Shown: positions 4,426 through 7,850 of the stretch, piece by piece
Layout: each line of letters begins with the position of its first letter
How positions within the stretch are numbered: the first letter of the stretch is position 1
Assembly: GCA_021736965.1 (NCBI GenBank)
Contig: JAIPEV010000075.1
Span: forward strand, 1-7,850
DNA length: 7,850 nt
Reading direction: 5' to 3'
Source of the DNA: Halanaerobiales bacterium
Lineage (GTDB): Bacteria; Bacillota; Halanaerobiia; Halanaerobiales; M55B127
Notes under the pieces: generated by a model
Databases searched by the model: none
What the model was told of the DNA's origin: nothing
The model's input: the letters and a program-made list of their open reading frames with translations, nothing else
Program-made: the position numbers and the translations under genes

Positions 4426-7278
4426 TTAATAAGCTTTAGGTGCAGTTATATCTGGGTAAATTACATGTGGGTCAACTGTTTGACCAAAAATATTATTAAT
4501 TAAATTATAATCAATATATCCAGATAATCCTTCATAGTTTTTTACAACCATTTCAATTCCTGCATTATCAGCAGAAACAATGTTGTTATTTTCAAGATTT
4601 ACATTAATTTCTGAAGGATAGTAGGTTGTTTCTCTATGAGAGTTATTTACATCAGATAATATATAAATACCTGACTGTGTTGTGCTTCCTATCATATTTT
4701 TAGATATATCTAAAAGATAATTACTATTATATTGTGAGTTAACTTCAATACTATTTAAATATGACTCTGTAATCTTATTACCATCTATTATAATTTGGGC
4801 TCTATTTGGGTCACTAAAAGATAAATAGTCTGGTGCTATATATATACCATTTTGTCCACTATATCCAATTGTATTATCAGCAATAGCAACCTTATAGGGA
4901 TTTGCTGTTAATGGCTTTGTAAATTCAACTTCAATACCATTATCAGCTGCATTTTCAATATCATTTTCAGCAATAATAATAAATGAATCATTAATTGCTC
5001 CACCTTTTACATATATACCTCTACCATCAGAATTAAAGATTTTATTTCCTATAATATCTGTCTGGTTAACAAGGTATTTATTATCAACATATATAGCATC
5101 AGCTAATGATCCAAATGGATTTACTTTTTTTATAGTATTGTCCCTTATTTCAGTTTTATTAATTATTTTATTATTTTCTTGATCACCTTTAACATAAATA
5201 CCTAGTCCAGTAACTTCTCCTATTAAATTATTATTAATATAGTAGTCGTTATATGTCCCAGATAAATCTGGTGTAATATCTAAATGAATTCCATATGCAT
5301 CGGAATGTACAATAGTATTATTTTCTATATATACACTACTATCTATTAAATGACCTTTTAAGTAAATGGCAGAGTTTGTAAGTGTAGAGGTAAGCATATT
5401 ATCTATAGAGTTATCGCTAATATTTATTACTGAACTATCAAAAGGTGAATAAGAACTACTATTATAAGAAGCATAATAGTTTACATAAATACCTTTATTT
5501 TTAACATTACCTAGATGATTATCTGTAATATCTAGATTAAAAATCCCTGATTTAATTCCATCATAAGTAAGTGTATTTACATAAATACCCCAAACAGTAG
5601 AGTTTTCTATTGTATTCCCAGTAATATTAATATTACTTTCATCTTCTGCTGCTGATCTAACTTCTATTAGATTATGTGTTCCTGATTTAATATAGTTATT
5701 TGTGATATCTATATTATTATTTGTGCTGCTGTTGGCACTGATATACATTGCTTCACCCGGCATATCACCAAAAGTATTATTACTTACATTAACATTAAAA
5801 TCTCCTTCTTTATTATATATTAATTCTATTTCGCCTGTACCATCCATAAATTTATTATTACTAATATTAATATTAGTATGATCATTTAGATATATAGATC
5901 TATCTCTCATATCAGAAAAAATATTGTTATTAATATTAATATTATTTTTTGGTGATAAATGAGTTCCTCTAATAAAATAATCCGCCCCTTCAAATTTTAT
6001 ACCAGATATAGTGATATTGTTTGCAGTATTTATAACATTAATTCTATCACTTTCCAAAGGAGTACTATTTGTTAAAGTGGCTCTTTTTCCATCTGGCCTA
6101 AAGTAAGCAATATTTTCTGGATTATCTGCTGATCTTAACATTATTCTTCCACCAGGTGATAATATTTTCTGGCCATCTAATAATTGTAATGATTGAAAAC
6201 TATCACTGTAATTTCCTATATCTATTGCGCCATCATCTCCTAAAAGAATAATCACATCATTTTCATCTGCAAAATACGTTTCTCCCTCAACCATAGTATG
6301 AAGGGCAAAGATATTAGTAGGATTTGATTTACTGCTTCCATCTCCAGTACCCTCTGCACTGACAAAAATAACATCTCCGAGACTACTTCCATCTAGATTC
6401 TTTGCCTCCTGTAGATCAGGATCATCACTTTCTGCTACAACAATATCCAAATCTCTTTCAGGCTGTTCAGTCATCCGAGCCTCAATTATTTCTTCTTTTG
6501 AATCTACTTCCCTTTTATTTTCTATTTTTCCTTTTCCAAATGGAATAGAAACTGCAAAGGTTGCCTCTGTTTTACTACCTCTAGTGTCATCATCTCTCCA
6601 CTTAGCTCCTAATTTCCAAGTGGTTTTATTCAGATCTCCAAACTGCTTATCGATTCTCAATTGGTGTCCATACATCGTATCAACATTATCTTCAAAGAAA
6701 CTAAATAGCTTTAGATAAACACCAACATTTTTCAACCAATCATCACGATCAACAAATCTTTTTCCCACTTCAAAATCTAAGCCATTCATACTGCTTAAAA
6801 ATCCTTCTTTATAATATAATTTTTGAGATTTAACAATAATTTCGTCATTTTCCGGAGCAACAATTGTTTCATCATCAGTTATATATCCATTTAATCTAAA
6901 GTCCCACTGGTCTGTTAATAATTCACCACCAACTGTCCACATATCCCAATCATGTTCATATTCATTACGCCTATCTTTAAAAATATAACCACCTAAAACT
7001 TTGTTTTCATAATTTTCTAATTTTTTTCTGTAACCTAAGCCTAAATTCCATTCATCAATATCATCACTGCTCATACGGTACCTGAAGTCGGTAAACCAGA
7101 GTGAATCTTCAGTATTTCTGAAAGGATATAATAATCCTGCCTGACCAATAAAGTCATCTCCTGTAATCCCATTAAAATTAATTCTTGGAGATCTTGAAAC
7201 ATCCTGAGCTGCTGCACTACTAGAAATGACCATCAACAAAAAAATCAGTAAAATAATAAATTTCTTTTTCTTTAGCAT
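4426..7278 (-). CDS. Inverse autotransporter: N-terminal outer-membrane barrel with C-terminal parallel beta-helix passenger
   Basis: A 950-residue predicted surface protein, likely an adhesin or other cell-surface fibre. Residues 1-24 are a Sec signal peptide: KKKK, a hydrophobic core, and an AAA cleavage site before Q25. Residues about 33-248 are alternating amphipathic strands of the intimin/invasin type barrel. They include the GLDFEVGKRF segment (166-175), which resembles the (G)xDxEVGYR hallmark of that family, and the domain ends in a strand FAVSIPFGK. A charged linker (about 249-300) leads to VIFVSAEGTGDGSS (303-316), a usual entry to beta-helices. About 17 PbH1-type rungs follow (about 420-930) with the patterns NI.I..N.I and GIYV. 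There is no C-terminal barrel, Ig-like domain, LysM or LPXTG motif, and no cysteine anywhere. The ATG at 7276-7278 follows AGGAGG (7285-7290); the in-frame ATG five codons earlier overlaps that site and is rejected. A leader open frame with a terminator precedes the gene. Confidence 0.85.
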   Translation of the reverse strand: MLKKKKFIILLIFLLMVISSSAAAQDVSRSPRINFNGITGDDFIGQAGLLYPFRNTEDSLWFTDFRYRMSSDDIDEWNLGLGYRKKLENYENKVLGGYIFKDRRNEYEHDWDMWTVGGELLTDQWDFRLNGYITDDETIVAPENDEIIVKSQKLYYKEGFLSSMNGLDFEVGKRFVDRDDWLKNVGVYLKLFSFFEDNVDTMYGHQLRIDKQFGDLNKTTWKLGAKWRDDDTRGSKTEATFAVSIPFGKGKIENKREVDSKEEIIEARMTEQPERDLDIVVAESDDPDLQEAKNLDGSSLGDVIFVSAEGTGDGSSKSNPTNIFALHTMVEGETYFADENDVIILLGDDGAIDIGNYSDSFQSLQLLDGQKILSPGGRIMLRSADNPENIAYFRPDGKRATLTNSTPLESDRINVINTANNITISGIKFEGADYFIRGTHLSPKNNININNNIFSDMRDRSIYLNDHTNINISNNKFMDGTGEIELIYNKEGDFNVNVSNNTFGDMPGEAMYISANSSTNNNIDITNNYIKSGTHNLIEVRSAAEDESNINITGNTIENSTVWGIYVNTLTYDGIKSGIFNLDITDNHLGNVKNKGIYVNYYASYNSSSYSPFDSSVINISDNSIDNMLTSTLTNSAIYLKGHLIDSSVYIENNTIVHSDAYGIHLDITPDLSGTYNDYYINNNLIGEVTGLGIYVKGDQENNKIINKTEIRDNTIKKVNPFGSLADAIYVDNKYLVNQTDIIGNKIFNSDGRGIYVKGGAINDSFIIIAENDIENAADNGIEVEFTKPLTANPYKVAIADNTIGYSGQNGIYIAPDYLSFSDPNRAQIIIDGNKITESYLNSIEVNSQYNSNYLLDISKNMIGSTTQSGIYILSDVNNSHRETTYYPSEINVNLENNNIVSADNAGIEMVVKNYEGLSGYIDYNLINNIFGQTVDPHVIYPDITAPKAY

Positions 7279-7282
7279 AATT

Positions 7283-7290
7283 CCCCTCCT
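7283..7290 (-). promoter_or_regulatory. Ribosome binding site deciding the autotransporter start
   Basis: AGGAGGGG on the minus strand stands directly before the ATG at 7276-7278. Starting at the earlier ATG (7291-7293) would put this site inside the coding sequence and leave that start without one; the later start also yields a textbook signal peptide. Confidence 0.8.
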
Positions 7291-7300
7291 CATTTATTTT

Positions 7301-7369
7301 TTATATAAAAAACACCACGGCATAAAACCACTGTGGTGTTTGATAACCTGAGGCAAATCTGACAATCAT
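7301..7369 (-). CDS. Possible 22-residue leader peptide overlapping a terminator, upstream of the autotransporter
   Basis: A short open frame runs from an ATG at 7367-7369 to a TAA at 7301-7303, with AAGGAG (7379-7384) nine bases ahead of the start. The predicted peptide begins MIVRFASG, has a central YQTPQWFY and ends AVVFFI. Its last ten or so codons coincide with the terminator hairpin and U-run (7307-7341), and it stops 22 bases before the autotransporter start. An ORF translated through a terminator stem just ahead of a regulated gene is the layout of translation-coupled attenuation (as in the trp and tna leaders), because a ribosome on the ORF would prevent the hairpin from forming. There is no run of one amino acid to suggest amino-acid sensing. 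Chance cannot be excluded because the ORF is so short. Confidence 0.4.
   Translation of the reverse strand: MIVRFASGYQTPQWFYAVVFFI
7307..7341 (-). terminator. Rho-independent terminator or attenuator in the autotransporter leader
   Basis: On the minus strand AACACCAC (7333-7340) pairs perfectly with GTGGTGTT (7311-7318), extendable by one pair, with a short GG/CC inner helix. The stem runs into TTTTTT (7307-7312). It ends only about 17 bases before the autotransporter ribosome binding site. It could end transcripts of the gene at 7490-7795, about 150 bases upstream, but its position favours a role as an attenuator of the autotransporter gene. Confidence 0.8.
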
Positions 7370-7415
7370 AGAATTAAACTCCTTAGATTCAGATCTTTGT
7401 GCTATAATCTTTCGA

Positions 7416-7445
7416 ATTATATTACCATTAACAAAACATATTTAA
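7416..7445 (-). promoter_or_regulatory. Candidate promoter for the leader and autotransporter
   Basis: On the minus strand TATAAT (7416-7421) is a perfect -10 box, with a poor -35 candidate TTAAAT (7440-7445) 18 bases upstream. Transcription from here would start near 7409 and cover the short leader ORF, its ribosome binding site and the terminator. Confidence 0.35.
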
Positions 7446-7489
7446 TTAGCTTATAATCTCCTTTAATTCTTCTTTTTCTTTTTTAAATA

Positions 7490-7795
7490 TTAATGAAAAT
7501 ATAACTTTTTCCCGCAAAATAAATTTAGCTGAACTGCAGCCTCTGCCAAATCTTTATCAACCAAAAACTCACCAGTTAAAATATCTTTTTCTGTGATAAT
7601 TTCAATATCTAATGGGTTTTCACCAGAAATAACAACTGATTTCAGAACAGATTTCTCGATTCTAAACTCTTCTGATTCTTCTTTACTTTCATTTCTCAGT
7701 ATGATTTCCTGATCTCCTAAAATTAAAAAATATGACTCCTTTTTAAAAAAACCAGTTTTCAACTTAATTTTAAACATTGAATAATTGTTATTCAT
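7490..7795 (-). CDS. Hypothetical small protein, possibly PH-like fold
   Basis: A 101-residue protein I do not recognise by sequence. It has no signal peptide or membrane segment, so it is probably cytosolic. The pattern is a series of short beta strands (FKIKLKTG, YFLILGDQEIILR, EFRIEKSVLKSVVIS, DIEIITEK, ILTGEFLV) followed by a C-terminal helix DLAEAAVQLNLF. That arrangement would suit a bacterial PH-like domain, but this is inference from strand pattern only. The start ATG at 7793-7795 follows AGAAGGTG (7801-7808) by five bases; the later in-frame ATG at residue 7 has no ribosome binding site. Its own promoter is at 7822-7850. The -1 frame stays open past the stop codon and would give a charged helical tail ending at 7446, so the true C-terminus may be longer. 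No functional link to the downstream autotransporter is evident. Confidence 0.75.
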   Translation of the reverse strand: MNNNYSMFKIKLKTGFFKKESYFLILGDQEIILRNESKEESEEFRIEKSVLKSVVISGENPLDIEIITEKDILTGEFLVDKDLAEAAVQLNLFCGKKLYFH

Positions 7796-7821
7796 AGAGT
7801 CACCTTCTTTCTATTAATCTA

Positions 7822-7850
7822 AATATATCCAGTTAAAGCTAAATAATCAA
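7822..7850 (-). promoter_or_regulatory. Promoter of the hypothetical gene
   Basis: On the minus strand TTGATT (7845-7850), a 17-base spacer and TATATT (7822-7827) form a good sigma-A promoter. It would start transcription near 7815, giving a leader of about 20 bases that carries AGAAGGTG before the ATG at 7793-7795. Confidence 0.6.

Noticed and set aside
4489..6018. Apparent tandem DNA repeats in the autotransporter passenger
   Set aside because: The periodicity is at the protein level (beta-helix rungs with N.I and GIYV motifs); rungs vary in length and the DNA copies are not near-identical, so it is not a recent tandem or CRISPR-like array.

Overview
The window is AT-rich (roughly one third G+C by eye). 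All five complete genes run on the minus strand with consensus AGGAGG-type ribosome binding sites and sigma-A-like promoters, so the base composition and signals look Firmicute. One gene encodes an outer-membrane inverse-autotransporter barrel, which requires a two-membrane cell envelope. Another is a tungsten/molybdopterin aldehyde:ferredoxin oxidoreductase, which points to an anaerobe. Together these suggest a diderm Firmicute such as a member of the Halanaerobiales. That placement is inference from gene content, not from a marker gene.

Reading right to left (the direction of transcription): a short, probably cytosolic protein of unknown function (7490-7795) has its own promoter at the window edge and a possible C-terminal extension in the -1 frame. 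Next comes a leader region (7301-7445) holding a 22-residue open frame with a good ribosome binding site, whose second half overlaps a rho-independent terminator. Directly after it lies a 950-residue inverse autotransporter (4426-7278): signal peptide, 12-strand-type barrel, linker, and a long cysteine-free parallel beta-helix passenger. It ends at a strong terminator (4322-4349).

The next block is metabolic: an aldehyde ferredoxin oxidoreductase (2162-4051), a MoaD/ThiS-type small protein ending in Gly-Gly (1882-2121), and a glyoxalase I-like enzyme (1432-1815). They are closely spaced and may form one aldehyde-handling transcription unit.

The 493-base gap that follows contains the isolated 3' end of a tRNA gene (1285-1305, plus strand) followed by a plus-strand terminator with no plus-strand gene in front of it. 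This is the classic appearance of an attR scar or a broken tRNA gene. To its left are a PPP-type metallophosphatase (288-938), a 74-base G+C-richer element with nested inverted repeats (186-259), and a consensus promoter plus ribosome binding site (10-104) for a gene starting just beyond the left edge. If the tRNA fragment is an attachment site, the left part of the window may belong to an integrated element.
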